From Butyriboletus loyo (lineage: Eukaryota > Basidiomycota > Agaricomycetes > Boletales > Boletaceae): a stretch of DNA of 64,000 nucleotides. The notes under the pieces were generated by a model. The model worked only from the letters and a program-made list of their open reading frames with translations, searched no databases and was not told the DNA's origin. Shown here piece after piece: positions 36,305-47,670 of this stretch. Location: contig JBBPSI010000053.1 in the NCBI GenBank assembly GCA_038093515.1, forward strand, positions 1 through 64,000, read 5' to 3'. Each line of letters begins with the position of its first letter. The first letter of the stretch is position 1. A program made the translations under genes and the position numbers.

Positions 36305-38346
36305 TCAATACATCTCATCAAATACGTCTGAGTGAATACACAACATCCACGCGGGTAACCTGACCGAAATGGTACGTAGCCTTACCGAAATGGCAGGTAC
36401 CCTGATCGAAATAGTACCATCGCCTGATCCGTGCTGATGCTGATCCACCGTAAGTATGATGATGTAGAATAAAGGAAAGTCAAGCGTACCGTTAGATGGA
36501 CCCTCCTGGCTGGTGGTGGAGACGGATCGTTCGCTTGTTGTGCCTAAAAGGACGTGAGCCGTTGTGACGAGTTCTACTATCACTAGAAAAAAACGCACCG
36601 TGCTGGCTTCGTTTGCATCCGCGGAATCTTGTCCACTATGAGACACCTCGGTATTGGAATCGTTGGGAACGGTGGCCTCGCCAGGCAATTGGCCCTGTGG
36701 TGTTAAATGAGCCTTTGCATACAAATTCGAGCCGCAACAAACCGTTTGTTTTATACCTGGTTTCACACCCCGTCGCTAAGATACTCAGTTAGACGCATCG
36801 CATCGATTCTTCTATCAAGGGGTGCTCACGTGTCGTTGTCGACGTTGACCTGCAGCCATCCACGAAGGTCCCTCGTTTGTGGCCTCGACTCTCACCGGTG
36901 AGTGGGAGGGTGATCGACCATTGGCAGGCTGGCGCGACTTTCCAGAAGGCTGATTGGGCTTGTGTAACTTAGGGTCCTTGTTTTTCTTCCTCTGTAGCCA
37001 CTTTTTGAATATTGAATGGCCCTGGGGTGAGTCGACAGTGTCGATATTTTCGTCTACACGTGCCGCATCGGAGGGCTCAAGTGGTGGTTCCTCGCCCTCC
37101 CGGGGACGAGCAGAGGAGGTCGGGGATGGTGGCTTTAGCAGTATCAACATCGAACAAAGAGGAGAACGAAGTGAGTACCAACCTCGTCATAGTTGAACGA
37201 TTGAGGAGCGGACGTGTTCGGCGCCACTTCGACCTGTGCCATCGTGAGAGCTCGGTTCGAGGGGGAAACGAATGAACTCGTACATCGAGGAGATCACTAT
37301 CGCTGTCTTCGCTGTGTGTTTTGGACCCACGCCGACTGGATTTCCCAGCATCTTCCTGTTGTATGGCAATGGAGTCAGTGCAACTCTTTTGGATGTACGA
37401 GGACTATGATGGCACAAATACTTACATGGAAAGGACCATATGCGTCAGGGAGAATCTTGCCGAGATCGTGAATCATGACCTTTCCATCACCTCGTCCAGT
37501 CGCGACGTAGCCATTGTCCGAGGAGACGGCGATTGACAGTATTCTCTCTTTGCTATCCACACCCCCACTGACTGCAGCAACCTGAGTTAGTGTGGATGGG
37601 TCCAGGAATAAAATTGAATGCAAATCGAATGTAGCAATAAATTTGCTGTTGGCGGCCAGAGCGATGGATGGGACGTAGCTGTCTTCGTCATGAAGAATCG
37701 ATGATTCGGCAAGCTGGGTCCCAGTGGTGATATCGAAAGACCTGATTCTGTTGTCGTGGGACGTGGAAAATATTTGCTGGCCGTCGCTTGACCACACCAA
37801 TGGAGTGACCGGAATCCAGCGAGATGCTCGCACAGTCGTGATGTTGATGAGCTCGTCGCCGTTGCGACTGTCGAAAATGCGGATGCTGGAGCCACCCGAG
37901 TGGAGAGTGGCGATGCGATCACCACGCGGAGAGAACTTGATTCCATTGACCGTATCGTCGTGTTCGAGTGGGCCGACGAGTCTCTCCCCAGTTGATATGC
38001 TCCAAATGCTCGCTTGGCTGTCACTCCCAGTGGCGAACCTGGTCGAACCTGGGGAGACATCGACGGCGTACACCAAGGTTGTGCCCTCCACGTCGGTGAC
38101 CTTCTCATGCATCTCCGTGTTCCACACACTCGCCCCACCCGGATGATAAAATCCACAGACTATCCACTTACCATCCCTTGACACAGAAATCGCGTGCAAC
38201 TTCATTCCCGTTTGCTTCCCTGACTCTTGACCATCTTCAAATCGCCATCGTCGAATCCCCTTTCCACCCCCGCTCACAAGATGCTTTCCGTCAGGCTGGA
38301 ATGCGACTGCCCATACCCGGTCAAAGAGACCTGTGTCGAGTACTAT
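36305..38346 (-). CDS. WD40-repeat protein, copy 3 (subfamily B)
   Basis: The WD40 exon is open from the VLDTGLFDRVWAVAFQPDG region (38346) to the GTAAGT donor at about 37423. Tail exons follow: QSFNYDE, FKKWLQRKKNKDPKLH and a C-terminal exon ending at TGA 36305-36307. It forms a subfamily with copy 4, sharing VLDTGLFDRVWAV, HPGGASVWN-like and QPGGASVWD loops and GKQTGMKLHAISVS. The C-terminus has three tandem 7-residue units (TISIRVP, AISVRLR, TISVRLP) before AWMLCI. No ATG lies at the position used by copies 1, 2 and 5, and a TGA occurs further upstream where copy 4 has TGG. The true start is therefore unclear. Confidence 0.65.
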
Positions 38347-38594
38347 TGTTTGGTCTTGCTGAAATGTCAGTACCCCTCTGTCACTCTTCAGAGCTGCTAC
38401 TCACCGGTGTTCGTCGACGACATCCTCCACGTCGGTGTCGAAATGTCAAGGGACAAGGTGTTTCGGTTTACTCATGGTAGGCGCCAAAGTTGCTTCATAA
38501 CCACGTATTCTGGTTCTCAAGATGGTCTGTGCGTGCAGGCCCCTCGTGCCTTGGCGTTCGCCGCGTCCCTGAACCCGCTTTCAGGTCCAGCTGA
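38347..38594. promoter_or_regulatory. WD40 copy 3 upstream region
   Basis: The upstream block resembles that of copy 4 more than those of copies 2, 5 and 6, matching the subfamily split seen in the coding sequence. Confidence 0.4.
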
Positions 38595-39100
38595 CCGGCG
38601 ACCGACGAAACCGCGCTCCACTTTGGTCCCATGGATAGCCTCGGTTATGCGTGGAGCACGTCAAAGGGATCACCCACTCCCTAGATATCCACTACTTTGG
38701 CGTAGAACTGCATCACCCCAAGCCACCTTTCATCGCCAACGCAGACGGTGGATTTTCTCACGGAACCACTTGGATTTGTCGATCACGGCAATTTGAGCAT
38801 GGAACCATCAAATTTTGCTTACCTCCGCAAGTCCCCTCGAACGAAGCTCTGGTTGTCCCCATGTGTATAAACCGGAGCCGTCTACTCTGCTCCGTCTCCG
38901 TTGCCCAACGGACAGCCTCTGACATGAGCACAAGAAATGTGTAGGTTCTCTCTCTGGCGTACGATCGTCCTCGTGTTCGGAGCTCCGAAGAATGTTGAGT
39001 CTGTTGTCACGGCGGCGGGCCGTGGGCAACCAGCTTGGGGATGTTCCAGGGGTGACCAAAGCCGATGGGAAGGCCAAGCAAGAAACGGAACGATGGTTGT
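38595..39100 (+). pseudogene. PSD fragment B (exon 4 start joined to exon 6)
   Basis: The first part (about 38610-38800) matches the start of PSD1 exon 4 (LHFG, a GITYSLD-like stretch, EFPHD region). After a deletion it continues with exon 6 (AVYSA-like, NGQPLT, TIVLVF-like, VPG). The LGST motif is replaced by LWRT at about 38953-38964, so the pyruvoyl-forming serine is lost. Frameshifts are present. Confidence 0.8.
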
Positions 39101-39645
39101 CTCGCCTGATCTTTTGGCCCCTCAAATCAGCTCCCGCGCTGACCCCCTCGCTCGCTGATCAAAGATCTGGGTAGCTCATTCGTTCACCCGAGCCTCCCTT
39201 GAGTGCGCGGTCAATATCTTGCACGTTGCATTCGAATACCTGTTCTGACCATCATGAATCTATCGCGGTATACCCACATCCTTATTAAACCTGCTATGGC
39301 AGACCATTGCCAAGCAGACCGGGCTCATCGCGAGTTCATCACCGCTACCGAGTGGTGCAGTCACTCCCGAGGAATACGCGGGATCCTGCTGACAACATAA
39401 TTCGACGACGATCCATGTTGCTGTGGTATGGCCTCTGCTTCCCATGTATAGAGAGTTGAAATTCATCATTGGACACGAATCCCACCAGACGCATATCCCC
39501 GTCTTAGTATTTTAGTAAACGTTCTGTAAGCTTACAGCAGCTCTCCTGGCGAGCTCGAACGTGGACGGTTTATTAGGACTCATACTAGTATTACGAGATG
39601 ACACGAGCTCGAAGGACAATTCCCGACTCGGATTCAGCATGGTAT
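39101..39645. other. Array spacer
   Basis: No gene. It contains the decayed QDIDRALK peptide (about 39175-39230, minus strand) and the TGCTGTGGTATGGCCTCTGC block near 39420 that is shared with 35845. Confidence 0.4.
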
Positions 39646-41603
39646 CTACGTGTCACACGTCGATTCGCCTGGCTCATCATGTGCACCTGAGCGAATACAC
39701 AACATCCACGCGGGTAGCCTGATCGCAATGGTAGGTAACCTGATCAAAATGGTAGCATCGCCTGATCCTTGCTGATCTACTGTGAGTCCCACAATGTAAG
39801 CTCAAGGAAACTACACGCACTATTACATGGACCCCTGCGGCCGATGGATCGTTCACTTCTTGTGCCTAAGACGACATGAGTGATTGTGACGAGGTCTACT
39901 AGAACGAGAAAGACACACCGGGTCCATTTCCGTTGCATCGGCAGTACGTTGTCCGCTACCGGAAGCACCTTCCTTCGGACGCTTGGTGACAGCAACCTTG
40001 TTGGGCGATTTATGCTGTAACGTGTGATGAGTGCCTGCGCACAGATCCGAGGAACAGCGAACCTGCTGTTTCACGACGGGTTTCGCGACCGCTCGCTAAG
40101 AAAATATGTTAGACACATGTCATCCGAATCCGTGTATCAAACAGGGGTGCTCACGCGTTGACGTTGACCTGCAGCCATCCACGAAGGTCCCTCATGTGCG
40201 GCATCCACTCTTACTGGCATGTGGGAGGGTGATCGACGATTGGAATGCTGGCGGGACTTTCCAGAAGGGCGATCGGGCTTATGTGGCGTGACATCCTTGT
40301 TCTTCTTTCTCTGTAGCCACTGTTTGAATATTGAATGGCCCTGGGGTGAGTCGACAGTGCCAAAATTTTCGTCTACACGGGCCGCATAGGAGGGCCTCTC
40401 GCCATCCCGGACAGATGAGGGCGGAGATGGTGGCTTTAGCAGTATCAACATCGAACAAAGAGGATAACGAAGTGATCACCAACCTCGTCATAATTGAATG
40501 ATTGAGGAGCAGACGTGTTCGGCGCCACTTCGACCTGTGCCATCGTGAGAACTCGGTTCGAGGGGGAAACGAATGAACTCATACATCGAGGAGATCACCA
40601 TCGCTGTGTGGACCGGATTTCCCAGCATCTTCCTGTTGTATGTACACAATAGAGTCAGTGCGAGTCTCCTGGACATGCAAGGACTTACACGAAAAGGACC
40701 ATAGTATGAGTCAGGCAGAACCTTGGCAAGATCATGAACGACAATTTTCCCATCGCCCCGTCCGGTCGCCACATAGCTGCTGTCAGGGGAAACAGAAATT
40801 GACCATCTCGTGTGTTTGCTATCCTCAATGACATGCCCTATCTGAGTCAGTGTCGATGTGTCGAGGAACAATATTGAATGGGTAGCAAGTGTAGCAATGA
40901 ATTTTCCGTTGATGGCGAGAGCGATAGAGCGGACGTCGTTGTTGCCGTCATGGAGAACCACTGATTCAGCAAGCTGGGAGCCAGTGGACACATCGAAGGA
41001 CCTGATTTTGTTATCAATGGACGTAGAAAAAAACTGCTGGCCATCGCTTGACCATGCAAACGGAGAGGTCTGATTCCCGCCAGGTAGGGCAATCTTGATG
41101 TTGATGAGCTCGTCGCCGTTGTGGCTGTCGAAAACACGGATGCCGGAGCCACTGCTGGCAGTGGCAATGCGGTCGCCGCTCGGCGAGAATTTGATTCCAT
41201 TGACAGGATCGTTGTGTTCGAGTGGGCCAACGAGTCTCTCCCCGGTCGGTATGCTCCAGATACTTGCTTTCTTGTTGGAAGTCCCGGTAGCAAAGCTGGT
41301 CGAATCAGGTGAGATATCGACGGCATACACCCAGTTTGTGCCCTCTACGTGGGTGATCTTCTCGTGCATCTCTGAGTCCCATACACTCGCCCCACCCGGC
41401 TGAAAAATTCCACAGACTATCCACTTGCCGTCCTTTGACACAGAAATCGCGTGCAACTTCATTCCCGTTTGATTTCCTGATTCTTGACCATCTTCAAGTC
41501 GCCATCGATGAATGCCATTGTTACCCCCGCCCACAAAATGCTTTCCGTCCGGCTGGAATGCGACTGCCCATACCCGATCAAAGAGACCTGTGTCGAGTAC
41601 TAT
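39646..41603 (-). CDS. WD40-repeat protein, copy 4 (subfamily B)
   Basis: The WD40 exon is uninterrupted (41603 to about 40715) with blades such as AFQPDGKHFVGGGNNGIHRW, AISVSKDGKWIVCG and SVSPDSSYVATGRGDGKIVV. The frame is open further upstream to about 41717 (CTVEDVVDEQRWVVAPKSDR) where copies 1, 2, 5 and 6 have a TAA. There may therefore be an upstream exon. Tail exons carry FKQWLQRKKNKDVTPHKPDR. The C-terminal exon has two 7-residue units (TILIRLP, TIAIRLP) before AWMLCIRSGAHDE and ends at TAG 39646-39648, a little beyond the usual stop. Function unknown. Confidence 0.65.
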
Positions 41604-41869
41604 TGTTTGGTCTTGCTGAAATGTCAGTACTGCTCGGTCACTCTTCGGAGCTACTACCCACCGTTGTTCGTCGACGACATCCTCTACGGTACACAATCGT
41701 CGGTGTCGAAATGTCAAGGGACAAGGTGTTTCGGTTTACTCGTGGTGGGCGCCAAAGTTGCTACATAACCACATCTTCTGATTCTCAAGATGGTCTGTGC
41801 GTACAGGTCCCTCGTGTCTTGGCGTTCGCCGCGTCCCTGAACCCGCATTCAGGTCCGTCTAACCAGCGA
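41604..41869. promoter_or_regulatory. WD40 copy 4 upstream region
   Basis: Nearly the same as the block upstream of copy 3 and distinct in detail from the subfamily A promoters. Confidence 0.4.
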
Positions 41870-42270
41870 CCGACGAAACCGCGCTCCACTTTGGTCCCAT
41901 CGATAGCCTCGGTTATGCGTGGAGCAGGTCAAAGGGATCACCCACTCCTTCGATATGCTCTCCTTTGGCGTAGAACGGTATCACGCCAAGCCACCCTTCA
42001 TCGCCAACGCAGACGGCCATGCATAGAATTTCCCTCACGATCCACTTGAATTCGTCGCTGATTGCAAGTTTGCTATTGCTAATCGGATAGAATATGGCCT
42101 TTGAATATCTACTCCTGGGAACTTGGACACCAAGTACACGTCGTTCGATGACGCCTGTCTAGCGGATGCCGATATTGTCGAGGAAATACGCTGCACGCAC
42201 GCTGCAACACGTCGGTAGTGCAAGAAGCTCGCCATCAAAAAAAGCAGGCGCACGATATTAATTCTGCGAT
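41870..42270 (+). pseudogene. PSD fragment C (exon 4 only)
   Basis: Matches the first part of PSD1 exon 4: a LHFG-like start, SKGSPTPS (for the GITYSL region), ERYHAK, then EFPHD-like, FVADCKFAIAN-like and the AHD region at the end. It has frameshifts and a deletion, and no catalytic part. Confidence 0.8.
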
Positions 42271-43096
42271 CTCCTGATGGTGATGGGTGCTGGTAGTTAT
42301 ACTCACAGGACCGTTAGCGGCGGCAGCCGGGTCATCGGACCCCTTGGAGAGAAGCCATATCGAAACCTCGGCCCTTCGAACGTGACCTGAAACTGAAACA
42401 GGATCGTTCAGAGGCAATGGAACAACTAGAAGACGTGGTGGGCCGGAAAGTAGTGGGACGAGGAAATTGAAGAATAAACGGGCGCATAGAGAGAAGTGTC
42501 GTGGCTTTCGAGAAAGGGGGAGAAGGCGACCATAGACACGTCCCAACAACTTGCTAAACAAAGGTTCGGATAGTCTTACACGCATTGTACATATTCCGTG
42601 AGTACATGCTCATGCTATCATCATATGCTGGTAATGTACAGGTCCATCACTAACATCATTTTTTATCTGCTGCGTCAAGATTCTTTGAGCCGATCTTCGC
42701 AAATAGACGGGTCACGTACTCTTCTCCCGAGATGAGCGTAGTGCCGCGTTGGCTCTGATATAGCGAAATGATGGCGCTCTTCTCATACACACACGCATGC
42801 CTTTCATCAGGGTTTACTTCCCGTACAACGAGTCGGGCATCAAAACAGAAAACATGGCTTCTACACACCACATGCTTATGCGCATACTCGTCTTGGTTGG
42901 CATTCTTGAGGCTTGTAATAATTTTAATCAGTTAGACCGTGTCTTCCGATCCCAACTTGCGGCATTGTGTATAGGCTATATCGATTGAATATGCCGGCGA
43001 GCTCAATTATGGACAAGACCCTCACTGATGTAACAAGGGGACACAAACGCGAAGAACAATATCTACATACTCCCGATTCGAATGGTATCTACTGAA
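42271..43096. other. Array spacer, no gene recognised
   Basis: Two minus-strand frames (42235-42585 and 42656-42871) are open but unrecognised; the second reads SLYQSQRGTTLISGEEYVTR. Neither has a counterpart in other units. The part after about 42960 is shared 3' flank of the WD40 genes. Confidence 0.35.
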
Positions 43097-45075
43097 TCAA
43101 TGCGTCTCATCATGTGCACCTGAGTGAATACACAACATCCATGCGGGTAATCTGATCGAAATGGTAGGTAATCTGATCGCAATGGTAGCATCGCCTGATC
43201 CTTGCTCATGCTGACCCACCTTGAGTGTCAAAAATCGAAACTAAAGCAAACAACACGCACAGTTACATGAACCCTCGTGGCCGAGGATTGAGATGGATCG
43301 TTCCCTTGTTGGGCCTAATAGGACGTGAGGTTTCGTGACGAGCTCTGCCATCACCAGAAAAAAACGCACTGGGCCGGGTTCGTTTGGATCCGCAGGACTT
43401 TGTCCACTACGAGACACATCGGTATTGGGACGCTTGGTGACAGCAGCCTTTACGGGCAATTTGCGCTGCAACGTGTGATGAGTGCCTGCGCACAGCTCCA
43501 ATGAATAACGAACCTGTTGTTTCACGACGGGTTTCGCGACCACTCGCTGAGAAAACATAGTAGACACATGGTATCCACCTGTGTATCAAGGAGCACTCAC
43601 GCGTCGACGTCGACCTGCAGCCATCCACGAAGGACCCTCATTTGCGGCATCCACTCTCACCGGGGAGTGGGAGGGTGATCGACGATCGACGGGCTGGTGC
43701 GACTTTCCAGAGGGTCGATCAGGGTTATGTGGCGTGGCGTCCTTGTGTTTATTCCTCTGTAGCCACTTTTTGAATATTGAAGGGCCCTGGGGTGAGTGGA
43801 CAGTGCTGAGATTTTCGTCTACACGTGCCGCATGGGAGGGCGGGGAGCCCTCCTGGGGATGGGCAGAGGAAGTCGGGGATGGTGCCTTCAGCAGCGTCAA
43901 GACGGAAGGATGAAGTGAATGAAGTGATCACCAACCTCATCATAGTTGAATGATTGAGCAGCGGACGTGTTCGGCGCCACTTCGACCTATGCCATCATGA
44001 GAACTCGGTTCGAGGGGGAAACGAATGAACTCATACATCGAGGGGATCACCATCGCTGTGTGGACCAGTTTTCCCAGCATCTTCCTGTTGTATGTACACA
44101 ATGGAGTCAGTACAACTGTTTTGGACATGCAAGGATTATGATGGCACAAGTACTTACATGGAAGGGACCATATTCGTCAGGGAGAATCTTGCTGAGATCA
44201 TGAATGTCAATTTTCCCGTCAGCTCTTCCAGTTGCGACAAAGCTGTTGTCTGGGGAAATAGCGATTGTCCATACTCTCTGTTTGTTGTCCTCGATTACAT
44301 GCCCTATCTGAGTCAGTGTTGATGTGTCAAGGAACACAACTGAATGCACAGTAGATGTAGTAACGAATTTGCTGTTGGCAGCTAGAGCGATAGAGAGGAC
44401 GCGATTGTTGTCACTGTCATGGAGAACCGATGATTCGGCAAGCTGGGAGCCGGTGGACACATCGAAGGCCCTGATTTTGCTGTCGTAGAATGTGGAAAAA
44501 ATTTGCTGAGCATCACTTGACCATGCAAGTGGAGTGGCCAGAAGATTACTAGGTAGTTTGGGAATGTTGATATTGATGAGTTCGTCGCCATTGAGACTGT
44601 CGAAGATGCGGATGCTGGATTTCATATAGCAGGCAGTGGCGACGCGGTCACCATTGGGAGAGAATTTGATGCCAAAGACATAAATGTCACCGTGTTCGAG
44701 TGGGCCGACGAGTCTCTCCCCAGTTGATATACTCCAAATGCTCGCTTGTCTGTGAATCCCTGTGGCAAAACTGGTCGAATCAGGGGAGACATCGACTGCA
44801 CACACTAGGTTTGTGTCCTCCACTTCGGTAACCTTTTCACGCATCTCCATATCCCACACACTCGCGCCGCCTTCCTGGGTCCCACAGACTATCCATTTGT
44901 GGTCCTTTGAAACACAAATGGTTTGCAACTCCATTCCCGTTTGATTTCCGACCTCTCGACCGTCTTCAAGTCGCCATCGCCGAATCCCATCTTTACCCCC
45001 GCCCACAAGGTGCTTTCCGTCAGGCTGGAATGCAACTCCCCACACCAAATCATCGCGACCAGTGTCAAGCGCCAT
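43097..45075 (-). CDS. WD40-repeat protein, copy 5 (best preserved)
   Basis: ATG at 45075 (MALDTGRDDLVWGVAFQPDG) opens an uninterrupted WD40 exon to about 44163, with blades ICVSKDHKWIVCG, VDVSPDSTSFATGIHRQASI and AISPDNSFVATGRADGKIDI. Tail exons give QSFNYDE, ENLSTVHSPQGPSIFKKW and RVVAKPVVKQQVRYSLELCA, with CAG where copy 1 has TAG. The C-terminal exon holds two 7-residue units (TIAIRLP, TISIRLP) before AWMLCI, with the stop at 43097-43099. All parts are open under the shared exon model, so this is the best candidate for a working gene. Subfamily A. Confidence 0.72.
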
Positions 45076-45689
45076 TATTTGGTCTTACTGAAATGTCAGC
45101 ATTGCCCAACCACTCCTTGGAGCCGCTACACACCAGCATTCGTTGATGACATTCTCGCCAATGGTACGCAATTGTCGATATCGAAATGTCGAGGAACAAG
45201 GTGTTGTTGGTTTACCCGAGGTGGGCAGAGTTGTTGTATAAACACGTTTCCTTATTCTCAAAATGGTTCGTGTCTTTGGCGCTTATCCTGACTCGGATCC
45301 CTAGCTACATGATCTCATTGCGAAGACCTGGCAGGCGATTAACATTGGCGAAACTCGCCTTCGTTGCCGCGGATGGTCTTACTTTGCGAGTGCTCGTCAT
45401 ATCTCGGCCGCAGGACTCGGTTCACGATGGATGTACAATCCACATTAGACTAATTCCATACGGTGCACAAAATACGGCGAGTTCTCGAAAAGGCCCCGCT
45501 CAAACTCCTCACTTTAAAATGGGAGACGAATAGACGTCCATAGACCCACGCAAGCCGCACCAAGTTGACATACATAGCGTTCTCGTGCTTCCTATGTCTC
45601 TCTCCGGTGATGCTCAGCCTCTAGGTAACCTCCCACTGAGGTTAAATCTACCCCAAACACCTCAGTGCGGTGTTCTGGTGCATCACTGA
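45076..45689. promoter_or_regulatory. WD40 copy 5 upstream region
   Basis: Nearly identical to 33312-33899, including the TATA-like element near 45235. Open frames here are incidental. Confidence 0.45.
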
Positions 45690-46765
45690 ATGCACTTTCC
45701 AGCAGTCCAGTCTACTGGACAGCGTACCACTTTGGTACCATCGATGACACACGCATGGAGCAAGTCGAGGGTATGATTTATTTCCCAAGTGCACTACTTC
45801 GGCGTAGAACGGTATGAACCCGCAACTCTTTACTGCCGACGTCAGCTGTCATAGAATTGCCTCACGATCAAGACCTCGTCAATCATCGCGAGTTTGCTAT
45901 TGTTAATTGGGTGGAATACAGCCTCAATAGATATCAAGGAGTTTCGTCACCGAGATCATCTTGTTCGATGTCCTCTAGTGACCGTGCGTTGGATTCTGAC
46001 AGCGTCGACGAAGTACCCCTTGAACACGGTGCATAGATTGATACGTCGGTAGCACAAGAAGGCAGCCTTCAGAAAATTTTAGCGCATGCTGCTTCTGTCG
46101 CTCAGAAAATGGGTGTCCGATCTCCCTTGGGGGAACGCAAGAGAAGTATATCGGAGACTAGCATCAAAATCGGAAACGCATTTTATTTCACTGTATTTTA
46201 CCTTGTTCCAGGCGATTACCACCATTTCAACAGTCGCAGAGAAACGAAGGCTTTTTGTTGGTGTGTAATTCCACCTTGGGGTCATCTTGATATACTCACC
46301 TTTAGTCCGGGCGAGCAGAACCTGTTCGTGCTTAACGAGTGTGTGGCACTCAGCCGATGATGAAATGGTTTTTTCAGTATGGTCCCCGTCGGCGCAATTA
46401 ACGTGGGTAGTATCAAAGTAAACTCTGATTCCGTGAGTGCCCCTGAGTCATTTTTCGGAAAACAGAACCAAAACTGTGCATCTCCGCGGCCCTTCGCACG
46501 AACCTCCGTGTTCGTCCACCCCCACCCGGGACGTACGCCGAAGCCGTCTACTCCGCTGCTTCCCCGTTGCTCAATGGACAGCCTCTGACCCCATCCTATG
46601 TTTTTGTCTTGTGAGTACGATCGTCCTCGTGTTCGAAGCCCAAAATAATTCTGAGATTGAGACCAATGCAGGTCAGCGGGTCAAGGTGAGCAACCGCTTG
46701 GAGATGTTCCTGGGGCGATCGCAACCGGTGGGGAGGTCAAACAAAGAACGGAATGATGATCTTCT
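45690..46765 (+). pseudogene. PSD fragment D (exons 4 to 6)
   Basis: This is the longest fragment. It covers exon 4 (GTIDD-like start, [34 protein letters not shown] then a stop, SLQKILAHAASVAQKMGVRS, VPGDYHHFNS), exon 5 ([32 protein letters not shown]) and exon 6. The LGST motif reads LVST at about 46608-46619. PGDYHHF keeps the catalytic-histidine region. Stops and frameshifts, and loss of exons 1-3, make it a pseudogene. Confidence 0.87.
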
Positions 46766-47670
46766 GACGTGGCGTTCCCACTCCTTGGCATCAATCCCCG
46801 CAAGGAGAGGATCTGAGGGACTCCATTCATTCACTCAAGCGTGATCCTTGGTTGGCCGTTTAGTGGGCGGTCCACTACAACCCCTCGAGATGTGGCATTT
46901 CTCCGGCCGCATCCATCTGTATCACTGACGGACAAGCAGATGGGAGCACTCCGACTGATGATTCGACTGGGGCAACCGTTTGATGCACTGTTGGTCACCC
47001 CGACCCGCCAGAATACAGGAGGGTCGCCTCGGAGAGTATGGTCATTGTCCAGGTAGAGGAAGACGCGCCATTGAACGTGCTCATAGACAGTGCGTGGATG
47101 GTGGACGTGCTTTAATGACTGTTTTTAGTTGCATGGCACTCATTTTGATACCAACCGCTTCTTTTTGCAATCCTTTTTTCTCTTTCGAATCATTTTTTCG
47201 TGAACATCCCCAAGCTCGCAGTACTGTTATTGTGCCTCTCGTCCCGTTAACTTGCGTTTTTCGAATGACTCCTCTCTTGACACGCTCGCTGGTGTCGATA
47301 TCGCCGAGAATGAATAGATGTATCTTATATCTTCTTTCTTTGAATCAACTCTCGTAGATCGGCTTATATCAATGCTGGCCGAAACGGGCTGATCGATCGT
47401 CATCACAGTGCAGCTACATCTAATCGCCAGCTTTGAAACAAGATATTGTTGCTGGATGCAGTGTTTAGGTGATTGGCAGAGTTTTAGTCACAATCAAAAG
47501 ATGGCAGTACCGTTGGAGGAAGAGTCTCGTTTCACCAGATCGCAACGGAGTACACCCAGGAAATGCGACATCTTAACGCACATCCTCGTCTTAGTAGGCG
47601 CTCTGAGGGTTTGCAACAGCCATGTACACATACTCCCGAGTCAACATGGTATCGAATCGAATGACCCGAA
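46766..47670. other. Array spacer and WD40 copy 6 3' flank
   Basis: The start resembles the PSD1 3' flank (29655-29740). The stretch 46860-47115 has readable fragments (LTDKQMGALRLMIRLGQPFD; MVIVQVEEDAPLNVLIDSAW) of an unrecognised gene broken by frameshifts. The stretch 47140-47670 matches 30690-31340 of the first unit. Confidence 0.4.

Noticed and set aside
36350..36420. Short spaced repeats as a CRISPR-like array
   Set aside because: The 21-bp units are contiguous, in frame with the WD40 C-terminal exon and without spacers; the genome is eukaryotic.
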